Source of the DNA: Paraclostridium tenue
GTDB lineage: Bacteria > Bacillota > Clostridia > Peptostreptococcales > Peptostreptococcaceae
Direction: 5' to 3'
Length of the DNA stretch: 64,000 nucleotides
Assembly (NCBI RefSeq): GCF_039521565.1
Contig: NZ_BAAACP010000008.1
Location: 62,001-126,000 of the forward strand
Part shown: positions 52,954 through 62,555 of the stretch, piece by piece
How positions within the stretch are numbered: position 1 is the stretch's first letter
Layout: every line of letters begins with the position of its first letter
Translations under genes and position numbers: made by a program
Notes under the pieces: generated by a model
Told to the model about the DNA's origin: nothing
Seen by the model: only the letters and a program-made list of their open reading frames with translations
Database searches by the model: none

Positions 52954-53781
52954 TCATTTTTTTACAATATTTATAATAAATGATGTAAAAAGTGTTAATA
53001 AAGAAAAAACTAAACCAAGCATTAAAAATAAAAAAACATATAAGTTAATTTTAAAAACAACATTATTTACAAATATACTAGAAATTCCTAATATATTACT
53101 TAAAAACGTAATTACAAAAATCACAACAAAACAAACTAATAACCCCTTAAAACTACCTTTTAAATCTGCAAAACTTAACGTCATATGTGTAGCTATGGAA
53201 TATATTAAAAACAACATAATCAAATGATTTATATTAAAAATATAATCAAAAGAAAATATAGTCTTAAGTAACAAAAAAACATCATGACTTAAAAGGCTAA
53301 TAAAATTTGAGTAATTAGATGACTGAAGGTAATTATAATATAAATTTATATTCAAATTGTTTAAAAACATAGTATAACTATTATTAGAAAATATAATTAA
53401 CAATAACCATATAGTTAAAGTTCCAAAAATCATAGGAGCAATACCTATAAAGAAATTTCCCACTTGTTGATAAATACTATTAGGATTATAAGTGCTTCTT
53501 ACAAAGCCCAATATACCATCTTCTTTATATTTTCTAGGTCTAAATAACTCAATTTTAACTATCTTATGATTAAATATCAAAGCCATAATCATATGACTAA
53601 TTTCATGTACTACAGTACCTATAAAACCTGTAAAAATTATAACTTTTTCTCCTAATGCTTGTTGAATCAACTGATTATTTTTATTTTCAATTAAATTAAA
53701 AATAAAACCAAATATCACGAAGATTCCTAAAATACTAGCTAAATTAATAAAACTATTTATTAAAGTATTAAAAAAAATCAT
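52954..53781 (-). CDS. Putative membrane-embedded HEXXH metalloprotease (M50-like)
   Basis: 275 residues, six to seven membrane helices. FTGFIGTVVHEISHMIMALI carries HEISH (His59, Glu60, His63) in a membrane helix, as in site-2 proteases and related conserved membrane peptidases. The usual third metal ligand motif NPxxDG is not obvious. GAGGTAAG precedes the ATG. Likely cotranscribed with the next membrane protein. Substrate unknown. Confidence 0.68.
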   Translation of the reverse strand: MIFFNTLINSFINLASILGIFVIFGFIFNLIENKNNQLIQQALGEKVIIFTGFIGTVVHEISHMIMALIFNHKIVKIELFRPRKYKEDGILGFVRSTYNPNSIYQQVGNFFIGIAPMIFGTLTIWLLLIIFSNNSYTMFLNNLNINLYYNYLQSSNYSNFISLLSHDVFLLLKTIFSFDYIFNINHLIMLFLIYSIATHMTLSFADLKGSFKGLLVCFVVIFVITFLSNILGISSIFVNNVVFKINLYVFLFLMLGLVFSLLTLFTSFIINIVKK

Positions 53782-53985
53782 ATGTCTTACCTCATTTTTT
53801 ATTAATATAAATAAATTTTACCATAATATAAATACTTTTAATTAAGTATCTTGGATAAAATCTATTAAATTTATATATAGCAATCAATTGTGATTTAATC
53901 TTTTAAAGAAAATAATATTTAATTAGAAACAATGAGAGGACAATATGATAAAATTTTAATCATAGAAATACAAGTTATAAGTAAT

Positions 53986-54025
53986 ATAGCCTAGAGTTAA
54001 TATAATGGTATTAACTCTAGGCTAT
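53986..54025 (-). terminator. Long hairpin after the MATE gene (minus strand)
   Basis: ATAGCCTAGAGTTAATA / TATTAACTCTAGGCTAT around TAATGG, 17 bp; no strong U-tract on either side. Confidence 0.65.
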
Positions 54026-54033
54026 AAATTTAT

Positions 54034-55392
54034 TTAATTAAAATCACGAGTAACATCATGTATCCATTTACCTCTAATCACCCTAAATATACCGATAAAA
54101 CTTTTTAGTATTTCATCAATTCTAATAATTAAAAATACTAAAACTATAGGAAGTTTTAGAACAAAAGCAGCTATAAAACCTAGTGGAATGGCTATAAACC
54201 ATAAAAAACTCATTTCAAGCCAAAATACAAATCTATTATCTCCACCACCTCGTAATATTCCCATTAAAATATTAGCAGATAATGCTCTAAAAATTGAAAC
54301 TATAGAAGTTGCTATCATAATTTCACAAGCAATAGCTTTAGTATCATCAGATATATTATACAAATTAACTGCTATAGGCCGTAAAAAATAAATTGTAAGG
54401 CCAGCTAAAATTCCCATAAATACACTAAGTAGACAAATGGTATTTGCGTATTCCATAACCTTTTTTTTATTTCCTTCACCAACTGTATTTCCAATAATTA
54501 CAGAAGATGCACTTGATAAGCCGTGTATAAATAAAGTTGCAAATTGATTTACAACATTATTTATACTGTTTGCAGCTACAACATTTGTACCCATTCTAGC
54601 TACTATAATACAAATCATAGAAGATCCTATTGACCAAAAAAATTCATTAAGTATTATAGGTGTAGAAACTTTTATAAAATCTTTAAACATTACTTTATCT
54701 AATAATTTTAGATGTTTAAATTTAAACTTTATTTTACTTTCAAACTTAGACATAAATATTAAAATAACTAAAATTTCACTACATCTAGATAAAACAGTAG
54801 CAATAGCAGCTCCAGATACTCCTAAAGCTGGAAATCCTAAATTACCAAATATTAAAACCCAGTTTAAAAATATATTAATAACTAAAGCTACACTATATAC
54901 TACAAGTGATATTTTAATAGTTTTAACAGATCTAAGTATTGTTATTGTACAGCTTGTTATAGCATAGAGTATATAACCTAAAGAAATTATTCTTAAATAT
55001 TTTGCACCTTCGGCAATAACTAATTTATCATCTGTAAATATAGATATTAACTGTTTTGAGAAAACAAATGATATAAAAGTAAACAAAATAGCTAAAAGGA
55101 GACATATTCTATACATTATAGCCATAACTTTGTGTATTGATTTTATATCTTTTTTTCCAAAGTACTGAGCTCCCATAACGCTAGATGCACTACCAACGCC
55201 AAAAATTATAACTGCTAATATAAAAAATATATTATTTCCTATAGCTGAAGCAGATAAGCTAATTTCACCAAGTCTACCAAGCATAATAGTATCAACCATA
55301 CTAATAGCAAAGGTTATTAAATTTTGAGTAGCTATTGGTAGTGATATACTAAATATAGATTTATAAAATGAACTGTCTTTTGTCAATGTCAA
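54034..55392 (-). CDS. MATE-family efflux transporter
   Basis: 452 residues, TTG start (AAAGGA upstream), twelve membrane helices. SISLPIATQNLITFAISMVD, TIMLGRLGEISLSASAIGNN and the C-lobe start STPIILNEFFWSIGSSMICI are diagnostic. Third MATE in the window, of a different subgroup from the other two and without an adjacent MerR gene. Divergent from a two-component system, which may control it. Confidence 0.87.
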   Translation of the reverse strand: MTLTKDSSFYKSIFSISLPIATQNLITFAISMVDTIMLGRLGEISLSASAIGNNIFFILAVIIFGVGSASSVMGAQYFGKKDIKSIHKVMAIMYRICLLLAILFTFISFVFSKQLISIFTDDKLVIAEGAKYLRIISLGYILYAITSCTITILRSVKTIKISLVVYSVALVINIFLNWVLIFGNLGFPALGVSGAAIATVLSRCSEILVILIFMSKFESKIKFKFKHLKLLDKVMFKDFIKVSTPIILNEFFWSIGSSMICIIVARMGTNVVAANSINNVVNQFATLFIHGLSSASSVIIGNTVGEGNKKKVMEYANTICLLSVFMGILAGLTIYFLRPIAVNLYNISDDTKAIACEIMIATSIVSIFRALSANILMGILRGGGDNRFVFWLEMSFLWFIAIPLGFIAAFVLKLPIVLVFLIIRIDEILKSFIGIFRVIRGKWIHDVTRDFN

Positions 55393-55562
55393 TAAAAACT
55401 CAGTCCTTTCTTAAAAGTCTCTTTATTAGCTTTTCATATATTTTAAAAATTAATTCATAAATACTTATAATATAATGTTGTATAATAAAGGTAGTTCATA
55501 AAAAATTCACATAAAAGATGTAAAATAAAAAATTAAATTGAAGTAATAATAGGAGATTGATT

Positions 55563-56231
55563 ATGAAAAATAAAAACATATTAGTTATAGAAGATGATAA
55601 TAGCATACAAGATTTGATTGTAGAATTTTTAAGTGCAGAAGGATATAATGTAAAATCTGCTAATGATGGACTTGAAGGTATACAAGCTTTTAAAAAAGAA
55701 GAATTTGACTTAGTTATATTAGATGTAATGATGCCTAATTTAGATGGATATGGAGTTTGTAAAATGATAAGACAATCTTCAAATGTTCCAATAATATTTT
55801 TAACTGCACTAAATCAAGAAAGTGATCAAATAAAAGGCTTTGATTTAATGTGTGATGATTATATAACAAAACCATTTTCATTTACATTATTGATGAAAAG
55901 AGTAGAAGCAATTCTAAGAAGAACTAGTAATGAAAATGAATCAAATATATTAAATTTTGAAAAATTATCTTTAGATTTAGATACTTATCAAGTTAAACTT
56001 GGAGATAAACCTATAGAATTAACATTAAAGGAATTTAATATATTAAAAACTTTAATAGATAGTTATCCACAAGTAGTAACTAGAGAAAATTTATTAGATA
56101 GTGTTTGGGGATATGATTACTATGGTGATACAAGGGTTGTTGATGCGCATATAAAAAATATAAGAAAAAAAATAGAATTACCATATATAAAAACAGTGAA
56201 AGGAATAGGGTATAGTCTTGACAAAAATTAG
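55563..56231 (+). CDS. OmpR-family response regulator
   Basis: 222 residues from the ATG at 55563 (AGGAG 7 nt upstream; an in-frame TTG at 55557 is closer to that site). Receiver: acidic pocket IEDDN, phosphoacceptor Asp54 in VILDVMMPNLDGYG, Lys in DDYITKPFS. Winged helix: ELTLKEFNILKTLIDSYPQV to RVVDAHIKNIRKKIE. Overlaps the kinase start by 14 nt. VanR-like in layout; target unknown, the divergent MATE gene being one option. Confidence 0.92.
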   Translation: MKNKNILVIEDDNSIQDLIVEFLSAEGYNVKSANDGLEGIQAFKKEEFDLVILDVMMPNLDGYGVCKMIRQSSNVPIIFLTALNQESDQIKGFDLMCDDYITKPFSFTLLMKRVEAILRRTSNENESNILNFEKLSLDLDTYQVKLGDKPIELTLKEFNILKTLIDSYPQVVTRENLLDSVWGYDYYGDTRVVDAHIKNIRKKIELPYIKTVKGIGYSLDKN

Positions 56232-57462
56232 AGATAAATGGGATGATTTAGCAATAAATAGAAAAATATTTATAATAATAACAACTTTATCTATTGGACT
56301 TATAGTAACTATATACCTAATTTTATCTCTTTTACTTCCGTCATATTATGAAAGGTATAAAATAAAATCTTTAGATAATAGACTTATGATTTTATCAGCT
56401 AAATCACAAAATCATAATTTAATTAGTTTAAAAGAAGATTTATATAGATTATCACAGAGTGAAAATGTGGGAGTATTATTAAGAGATGCTAGAGGTGTGG
56501 TTGAATATGGAAATAAAGAATTATCATTTTTACCATATTCAAATAATATAAGTGATTCTTATAAAAATTATAAAAAAACTACAGTATTATATATTAAAAA
56601 TAGTAAAATACCATATTATCTAGATACAAGTATGCCTCTTCAGCCTGTAGATGAGGCAACTACTGTAATATTTGATTTAATGCCCATAATATTATGTGTG
56701 GCTATAGTTTTATCTACTATAACATCCTATGTATTTTCAAAGTGGATAACCAAACCACTTATAAATATTATAGAAAATGAAAGAATGCAAGAAGCTAAAA
56801 GAAAAGAATTTATAGCCACAGTATCTCATGAACTTAAAACTCCAATAACAATAATAAGTGGGCAACTAGAAGGTATGATTTATAACGTAGGAAAATATAA
56901 AGATAGAGATACTTATCTTAAAAAATCTTATGAATCTACTCAAGAGTTAAAAACTTTAGTAGAAGAAATGATACAGGTATCAAAATTTGAAATAATAGAA
57001 AAAAAGCCCGAAACTAAAGAAATAGATTTATTTAATTTAATAAATAGACTTATAAAAAGACAAATATACTTAATAGAGGAAAAAGAAATAAATTTAGATG
57101 TAAAAATGGATAGTGAAATAGTTGTAAAAGCAGATGAAGAGCGTATAGCAAAAGCTATAAACAATTTAATAAATAATGCTATTAAGTATTCACCGCAAAA
57201 GGCTGATTTAACAATAAGATTATATAAAAAAGAAAATCCAATCTTAGAAATAGAAAATACAGGAGTCATAATAGATGAAAAGCACAAAGATAAATTATTT
57301 AAGCCTTTTTACAGAGTAGAAAAATCAAGAAATAGAAAAACTGGAGGTAGTGGATTAGGCTTATATATTGTAAGTCAAATACTTAGAGAACATGGTTTTA
57401 AATATAATATTAAAAATGGAAAAAATTCTGTTATATTTACCATAGAATTTAGTAAAGATTAA
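56218..57462 (+). CDS. Sensor histidine kinase
   Basis: 414 residues from a TTG start overlapping the regulator, with AGGAATAGGG upstream. Membrane helices at about 18-40 and 153-173 bracket a ~110-residue external sensor domain (LLRDARGVVEYGNKE). H-box ATVSHELKTPITIISGQLEG with His204, N-box NNLINNAIKYSP, G-box GGSGLGLYIVSQIL. No clear HAMP domain. Partner of the preceding regulator; signal unknown. Confidence 0.9.
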   Translation: MTKIRDKWDDLAINRKIFIIITTLSIGLIVTIYLILSLLLPSYYERYKIKSLDNRLMILSAKSQNHNLISLKEDLYRLSQSENVGVLLRDARGVVEYGNKELSFLPYSNNISDSYKNYKKTTVLYIKNSKIPYYLDTSMPLQPVDEATTVIFDLMPIILCVAIVLSTITSYVFSKWITKPLINIIENERMQEAKRKEFIATVSHELKTPITIISGQLEGMIYNVGKYKDRDTYLKKSYESTQELKTLVEEMIQVSKFEIIEKKPETKEIDLFNLINRLIKRQIYLIEEKEINLDVKMDSEIVVKADEERIAKAINNLINNAIKYSPQKADLTIRLYKKENPILEIENTGVIIDEKHKDKLFKPFYRVEKSRNRKTGGSGLGLYIVSQILREHGFKYNIKNGKNSVIFTIEFSKD

Positions 57463-57491
57463 TATTACCACCCCCTTAACAAAGTGTTAAG

Positions 57492-57523
57492 TATCCCTTG
57501 AGCATTAAGCCCAGGGGATTTTT
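57492..57523 (+). terminator. Rho-independent terminator
   Basis: ATCCCTTG / CAGGGGAT with one G-T pair, then TTTTTA. Confidence 0.75.
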
Positions 57524-57549
57524 AATTTATTGAATTTTATAAAAGTGAC

Positions 57550-57591
57550 TAGACAAATAGACACTAACTGTATATACTGTTTATATACAGT
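57550..57591 (+). promoter_or_regulatory. Promoter and operator of the GntR-ABC operon
   Basis: TAGACA (57550-57555), 17-nt spacer, TATACT (57573-57578). Perfect dyad ACTGTATATA (57567-57576) / TATATACAGT (57582-57591) covers the -10 and start site, as expected for autorepression by the YtrA-type regulator encoded next. Confidence 0.78.
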
Positions 57592-57626
57592 CAGCATAGT
57601 ATAAACAATTGATGAAAGGAGCTAAT

Positions 57627-57998
57627 ATGAATATAATAATTTCTAATTCATCAGATATTCCTATATATCAGCAAATAGTTAATCAAATGAGAGAAGCTAT
57701 AATATCTAATAATTTAAAACAAGGTCAAAGTTTGCCGTCTATAAGAAGTCTAGCTAAAGATTTAAATATAAGTGTTATAACCACAAAAAGAGCATATGAA
57801 GAACTTGAAAAACAAGGATTTATAGATATAGTACCTGGTAAGGGGAGCTTTGTTGCTATATTTAAAAAAGAATTAGTATATGAAGAAAAAGTAAAAGAGA
57901 TAGAAACTAAGATTGAAGAAATTATTGAAATATCGAGGATGATAAATCTTAGTAAAGAAGAAATTTTTGAAATATTTAATGTGATTTATGAGGGGTGA
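57627..57998 (+). CDS. GntR-family regulator, YtrA subfamily
   Basis: 123 residues from the ATG at 57627 (AAAGGAG upstream). Winged helix: IPIYQQIVNQMREAIISNNL, SLPSIRSLAKDLNISVITTK, RAYEELEKQGFIDIVPGKGS. The short helical C-terminus without ligand domain defines the YtrA subfamily, which controls ABC operons that respond to cell-wall antibiotics. Stop overlaps the region just before the ATPase start (coupled). Confidence 0.9.
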   Translation: MNIIISNSSDIPIYQQIVNQMREAIISNNLKQGQSLPSIRSLAKDLNISVITTKRAYEELEKQGFIDIVPGKGSFVAIFKKELVYEEKVKEIETKIEEIIEISRMINLSKEEIFEIFNVIYEG

Positions 57999-58002
57999 TA
58001 AA

Positions 58003-58863
58003 ATGCTTAAGGTTAATAATGTAAGTAAAAGTTTTAAAAATTTTAAATTAGAGAATATAAATCTAAACCTAGAAGAAGGATTTATAATGGGAATAATTGG
58101 ACCTAATGGTTCAGGTAAAACTACACTTATAAAAATGATAATGGGACTTATTCAAAGTGATAGTGGAAGTATAAGCTTATTTGGTAAAAGTATAGAAAAA
58201 AATCCTATAGATATAAAAAATGATATAGGGTTTGTATATGACAGTTTAGATTTTTATGGTCATTTAAAAGTTAAAGATTATAAAAAGATAAATTCATTAT
58301 TTTATAAGAACTTTGAAAGTAATAAATTTGATTATTATTTAGATAAATTTAATATAAATAAAAATTCATATATAAAAACTTTATCAAAAGGCCAAAGTAG
58401 CAAACTTCTGTTGGCTAATGCACTTAGTCATAATGCAAAGCTTTTAATATTAGATGAGCCAACAGAAGGACTTGACCCAATAGTTAGAAAAGAATTGCTA
58501 GGGTATTTACAAGAGTTTATAGAAGAAGGAAATAAAAGTGTAATTATATCAACTCATAATACAGAAGAACTTGATAAAATAGCAGATTACATAACTTTTA
58601 TTAATAATGGTAACCAAGTTTTTAGTATAGATAAAGAAACACTAAGGGAAAACTACAAGATTATAAATGGAACCAAAGAGCAAATAGATAATATGAATAA
58701 AAATGTAGTTGGAAAGAAACATTTAAAATACTACAGTGAGGTTTTAGTTAAAATAGATGAAAGTATGAAACATTATAACGAAATAAAGGATATGAACAAT
58801 GACAAAATAAAATCACCTAATATAGAAGATATAATGTATTACTATGTAAAGGGGGATAGATAA
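58003..58863 (+). CDS. ABC transporter ATPase
   Basis: 286 residues from the ATG at 58003 (GAGGGGTG upstream). Walker A GPNGSGKTTLIKMIMG, signature LSKGQSSKLLLANAL, Walker B LLILDEPTEGLDP, switch His STHNTEEL. The ~75-residue C-terminal extension is typical of YtrB-like/ABC-2 exporters. Works with the next gene; overlaps it by 1 nt. Confidence 0.9.
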   Translation: MLKVNNVSKSFKNFKLENINLNLEEGFIMGIIGPNGSGKTTLIKMIMGLIQSDSGSISLFGKSIEKNPIDIKNDIGFVYDSLDFYGHLKVKDYKKINSLFYKNFESNKFDYYLDKFNINKNSYIKTLSKGQSSKLLLANALSHNAKLLILDEPTEGLDPIVRKELLGYLQEFIEEGNKSVIISTHNTEELDKIADYITFINNGNQVFSIDKETLRENYKIINGTKEQIDNMNKNVVGKKHLKYYSEVLVKIDESMKHYNEIKDMNNDKIKSPNIEDIMYYYVKGDR

Positions 58864-60137
58864 TGCTTAATTTAATTAAAAAAGATTTTATAGTAAGCAT
58901 AAAGGGTGAGGGGATACGAAATATAAAATATGTATTAGTATTTTTATTTATGTACTTTTTTTTCAATTCATCATCATATTATATAACTCCAATTTTTATA
59001 AGTTATCTTATAGTAGCTAATACTTTTTATAATGATTATAAATCAAATAATATGAATTATATAAATAGTATACCATTAAGTAAAGAAGACATAGTATATT
59101 CAAAATATATATTAGCTTTTATAGTGATAATTTTAGTAACTACTATATGTAGTTTGATTAATTTTATACTAGAGCCAATATTTCATAGAAGTAGTGTTTT
59201 AAATGATATATATTTTTCTTTAAGTATATTTATATTAATAGTATCTATAGTTTTACCTATGTATTTTAAGTTTGGGTATCATAATATAAGAACTATTGCA
59301 GGAATATTAAGCGTATTTATATTTTTTATAGCATTTATACCAATGGATATAATAGCTACAATGATACATCATTCAAGTATATCAAATGAATTAAGTTGTA
59401 TTTCATTTACAGGTACTTTTAGTAATTTACTAAATTTTCTAGTTAATCAATTTAGAGTTATGAATATAAGTATGCCGATTATAGTTATAACAATATTTAT
59501 TATATTTATACTATCTATGTATATATCCTTAAAAATTATAAATAAAAAAAATAACAATATTAAAACTAATAAATTTATAAAGCTATCACTTTTTATGATT
59601 ATAATATCTGCATTATTTATTTTAGGAAACAAATTTATATTTAAGAATTTAATACATGAAGATGATTATTTAATAAAAAATAATTTTGAAATTGATATAA
59701 AATTAAATAAGAAGTATCAAACTAAAAATGGCCTTAAATTAAGATTTAAGATAGAAAATCCAACTAAATATACATTTAGATTAGAAGAATCTTATATAAC
59801 TTTTGATATGTATAAAGATAAAAATAAAGAAATGTTGACAAATTCACCACTAAAGATTGATATGAAATATCCATTTGAAGAAAGTGATATAAACTGGCCA
59901 CTATTTTCTAAAGGCATAAAGCCTCATAGTTATACATACATGGAATATACAATACCAAAGGGATTAAATTTAGATGATGATTATTTTTCACTAGATTCAA
60001 TTGCATATGATATAACGGGTAAATTTTTAGTTGATTTACCATTTACACATATAGGAGATATTATAATAAGACCTGATTTTAATATGGGAGGATCAATGAG
60101 TGAAGTATCTTTACCAGAATTAAAAAATAATAAATAA
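58863..60137 (+). CDS. ABC-2-type permease with fused extracytoplasmic domain
   Basis: 424 residues. Residues 1-235 are an ABC-2 permease of about six helices (DFIVSIKGEGIRNIKYVLVF, NSIPLSKEDIVYSKYILAFI). A seventh helix at ~252-268 leads to a ~155-residue C-terminal domain outside the cell with beta-sandwich character (KNGLKLRFKIENPTKYTFRL, EESYITFDMYKD), like the DUF4352/Ig-like domains of lipoproteins. Such a fusion is not usual for this permease class; it may bind a lipid-linked ligand. Confidence 0.8.
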   Translation: MLNLIKKDFIVSIKGEGIRNIKYVLVFLFMYFFFNSSSYYITPIFISYLIVANTFYNDYKSNNMNYINSIPLSKEDIVYSKYILAFIVIILVTTICSLINFILEPIFHRSSVLNDIYFSLSIFILIVSIVLPMYFKFGYHNIRTIAGILSVFIFFIAFIPMDIIATMIHHSSISNELSCISFTGTFSNLLNFLVNQFRVMNISMPIIVITIFIIFILSMYISLKIINKKNNNIKTNKFIKLSLFMIIISALFILGNKFIFKNLIHEDDYLIKNNFEIDIKLNKKYQTKNGLKLRFKIENPTKYTFRLEESYITFDMYKDKNKEMLTNSPLKIDMKYPFEESDINWPLFSKGIKPHSYTYMEYTIPKGLNLDDDYFSLDSIAYDITGKFLVDLPFTHIGDIIIRPDFNMGGSMSEVSLPELKNNK

Positions 60138-60143
60138 AATATA

Positions 60144-60190
60144 AAAGTACTATTTAAGGCAAATATAAATTGTTTTAAATAGTATTTTTT
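60144..60190 (+). terminator. Rho-independent terminator
   Basis: AAAGTACTATTTAA / TTAAATAGTATTTT with one G-T pair, then T-rich. Confidence 0.82.
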
Positions 60191-60255
60191 ATTGCTTAAC
60201 AATATTTATAGTATAATATACTAATAAATATTTAAATGTAAAGGGGGAAAAAACT

Positions 60256-60951
60256 TTGTTTAGTAATATAACTAATAAAAAAATATATCAACAAGTAATA
60301 AATCAAATACAAGATATGATATTATCAGGCAAACTTAAAAAGGGCGATAAACTTATGTCAGAGCGTGAACTATCTGAAAAAATGGGAGTTAGCAGAACTT
60401 CGATAAGAGAAGCCATAAGAGTTTTAGAAACTATGGGAATAATAGAAAGTAGGCAAGGAGAAGGTAACTTTATTTGCAACAATATAGAATCATCTCTTAT
60501 ACAACCTCTTTCGATGATGTTTATATTAAACAACGGAAGTTATGAGGATATATTAGAGCTAAGAAATATGATAGAACTTGAAGCTGTTAAATTAGCTGCT
60601 ATAAGGGGAACAGAAGAAGAATTTGAAGAGTTGAAAATGATTTCACAAAATTTAACAAATAATGACAAAAATTGTGATAAAGAAGGTATTGATAAAATGA
60701 TTCACTACAAAATAGCTTGTATGAGCAAGAACTTTTTAATCAAAAGTTTATACAAAATATCACTAAATTTACTTGAAGATTTCATAGTGAACTCAAGACA
60801 AAAAATAGTAAATTACTATAATGAAGAAGAAATTTTAAATAATCAACATAAAAAAATTTGTGATGCAATAATAGCTAGAGAGCCTGAAAATGCTTATAAG
60901 TACATGAAAGAACATTTAGATTTAATAAAAATTACTATGGATAAAATATAG
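60256..60951 (+). CDS. FadR-type GntR regulator of the lactate locus (LldR/LctA-like)
   Basis: 231 residues from a TTG start (AAGGGGG 8 nt upstream). N-terminal winged helix (QDMILSGKLKKGDKLMSERE, GVSRTSIREAIRVLETMGII) and C-terminal FCD ligand domain with metal-type histidines (MIHYKIACMSKNF, NNQHKKICDAI). It precedes larA and the etf genes, and an operator of the TGGTNNNACCA type lies in the following intergenic region, so it should repress the operon until lactate binds. Confidence 0.88.
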   Translation: MFSNITNKKIYQQVINQIQDMILSGKLKKGDKLMSERELSEKMGVSRTSIREAIRVLETMGIIESRQGEGNFICNNIESSLIQPLSMMFILNNGSYEDILELRNMIELEAVKLAAIRGTEEEFEELKMISQNLTNNDKNCDKEGIDKMIHYKIACMSKNFLIKSLYKISLNLLEDFIVNSRQKIVNYYNEEEILNNQHKKICDAIIAREPENAYKYMKEHLDLIKITMDKI

Positions 60952-60984
60952 ATTTCAAGAAAATTTGGAATCTATATTTTTTTA
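60943..60984 (+). terminator. Rho-independent terminator
   Basis: AAAATATAGATTTC / GGAATCTATATTTT with one G-T pair, T7; begins inside the regulator stop region. Confidence 0.85.
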
Positions 60985-61071
60985 TAAAAAATTTAAAAAA
61001 TGTAAGCCAAATATTGAAAGTAAATAAAAAATTAAATAATACTATATATTTTGTTAATACATAAACAATAC

Positions 61072-61123
61072 TTGTAAATTATTATGAAGTTTACTATCAT
61101 AAAAGTACAAACTGGTAAGACCA
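61072..61123 (+). promoter_or_regulatory. Promoter and FadR-type operator of the lactate operon
   Basis: TTGTAA (61072-61077), 17-nt spacer, TATCAT (61095-61100). The perfect dyad TGGT-AAG-ACCA (61113-61123) starts about 6 nt after the expected transcription start; this is the half-site pair bound by LldR/FadR-type GntR proteins. The other ~150 nt up to larA show nothing else recognisable. Confidence 0.72.
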
Positions 61124-61270
61124 TAATACCAATAAAATTTAAGTTAAAATGTATATATCAATTCATTAAAAACATTAAACTTTATAATTTAATAACTTTC
61201 GGGAAAACGATTTTAAAATATTGGAAGATAGTATATCTTGAGGATTTATATTTCAATAGGAGGGAAATAA

Positions 61271-62542
61271 ATGGAGATAAAAGTACCTTACTCAAAGTCT
61301 GGGATGAATATAAATATACCAGATGAAAACATGCTAAAAGTTTTGCAGTCTAAAGCTCATGATTTTAAAATAATGCTTAGTCAAGATGAAATTGTAAAAA
61401 AAGCTTTAGAAAAACCAATAGGAAGTGATAAGTTAGAGGAACTAGTAAAAGGCAAAAAAAGTATGGTTATAATTACTAGTGACCATACAAGACCAGTACC
61501 AAGTAAAGTAACATTACCTATAATGTTAAAAAAAATAAGAAGTTCAAATCCTGATATAGATATAAAAATAATAATATCAACAGGTTGTCATAGACCAAGT
61601 ACAAGAGAAGAACTTGTATATAAAATGGGAGAAGAGATAGTAGATAATGAACAAATAATAATGCATTTTGCAACAGATGAAAAATCTATGATTAAGGTAG
61701 GTACTCTTCCTTCAGGTGGAGACCTAATTGTAAATAAAGCTATAGTTGAAACAGACTTATTAATAGCTGAAGGATTTATAGAACCACATTTCTTTGCTGG
61801 ATTTTCTGGAGGAAGAAAAAGTGTGCTTCCAGGAGTAGCATCAGTTAAAACAATAATGTATAACCACTGTTCTGAATTTATAGACAGTCCTTATGCTAGA
61901 ACAGGTAACCTTGAAAATAATCCAATTCATAAAGATATGTTATATGCAGCGAAAAGTGTTAATTTAGCATTTATATTAAATGTAGTTATAGATAAAGATA
62001 AAAAAGTTATAGGGGCATTTGCAGGAGATGTAGAAAAGGCACATAAAAGTGGATGTGATTTTGTAACTAAACTATCTAAAGTAGATGCAGTAGATGCAGA
62101 TATTGTAATTAGTACAAATGGAGGATATCCTTTAGATCAAAACATATACCAAACAGTAAAAGGAATGACAGCAGCAGAGGTCACATGCAAGGAAGGTGGA
62201 GTAATAATTATGATATCTGCTTGTAATGATGGTCATGGAGGTCAGTCTTTTTATGATAATGTAGCAAGAGCATCTTCACCTACTGAAATACTTGAAAAAG
62301 TAAGAAAGATTCCAAAGGATAAAACAATACCAGATCAATGGGAATTTCAAATACTAGCAAGAATCTTAGAAAAATTTACTGTAATTATGGTAACTGATTT
62401 ATGTGATCCAAATATGATTAAAAGTATGCATATGAAACACGCAAGTAGCTTTGACGAAGCCCTTAAAATGGCTTTTGACATAAAAGGGAAAAATGCTAAA
62501 GTAGCTTTAATACCTGATGGGGTATCAGTAATAGTAAAGTAA
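61271..62542 (+). CDS. larA: Nickel-pincer lactate racemase
   Basis: 423 residues, ATAGGAGGG upstream. All cofactor residues of LarA are present one position earlier than in the Lactiplantibacillus enzyme: His107 (STGCHRPS), His173 and Lys183 (EPHFFAGFSGGRKSVLPG), His199 (MYNHC); the substrate Asp71 and Arg74 are in SDHTRPVPS. Interconverts L- and D-lactate using a covalently bound nickel pincer nucleotide, which requires LarB/C/E, not in this window. In lactate-oxidising clostridia it supplies D-lactate to the Etf-linked dehydrogenase. Confidence 0.9.
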   Translation: MEIKVPYSKSGMNINIPDENMLKVLQSKAHDFKIMLSQDEIVKKALEKPIGSDKLEELVKGKKSMVIITSDHTRPVPSKVTLPIMLKKIRSSNPDIDIKIIISTGCHRPSTREELVYKMGEEIVDNEQIIMHFATDEKSMIKVGTLPSGGDLIVNKAIVETDLLIAEGFIEPHFFAGFSGGRKSVLPGVASVKTIMYNHCSEFIDSPYARTGNLENNPIHKDMLYAAKSVNLAFILNVVIDKDKKVIGAFAGDVEKAHKSGCDFVTKLSKVDAVDADIVISTNGGYPLDQNIYQTVKGMTAAEVTCKEGGVIIMISACNDGHGGQSFYDNVARASSPTEILEKVRKIPKDKTIPDQWEFQILARILEKFTVIMVTDLCDPNMIKSMHMKHASSFDEALKMAFDIKGKNAKVALIPDGVSVIVK

Positions 62543-62555
62543 AGGGGGAAATAAT

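Noticed and set aside
61084..61326. 80-codon open frame upstream of larA
   Set aside because: No ribosome site, no domain character, contains the FadR-type operator and overlaps the larA start in another frame.
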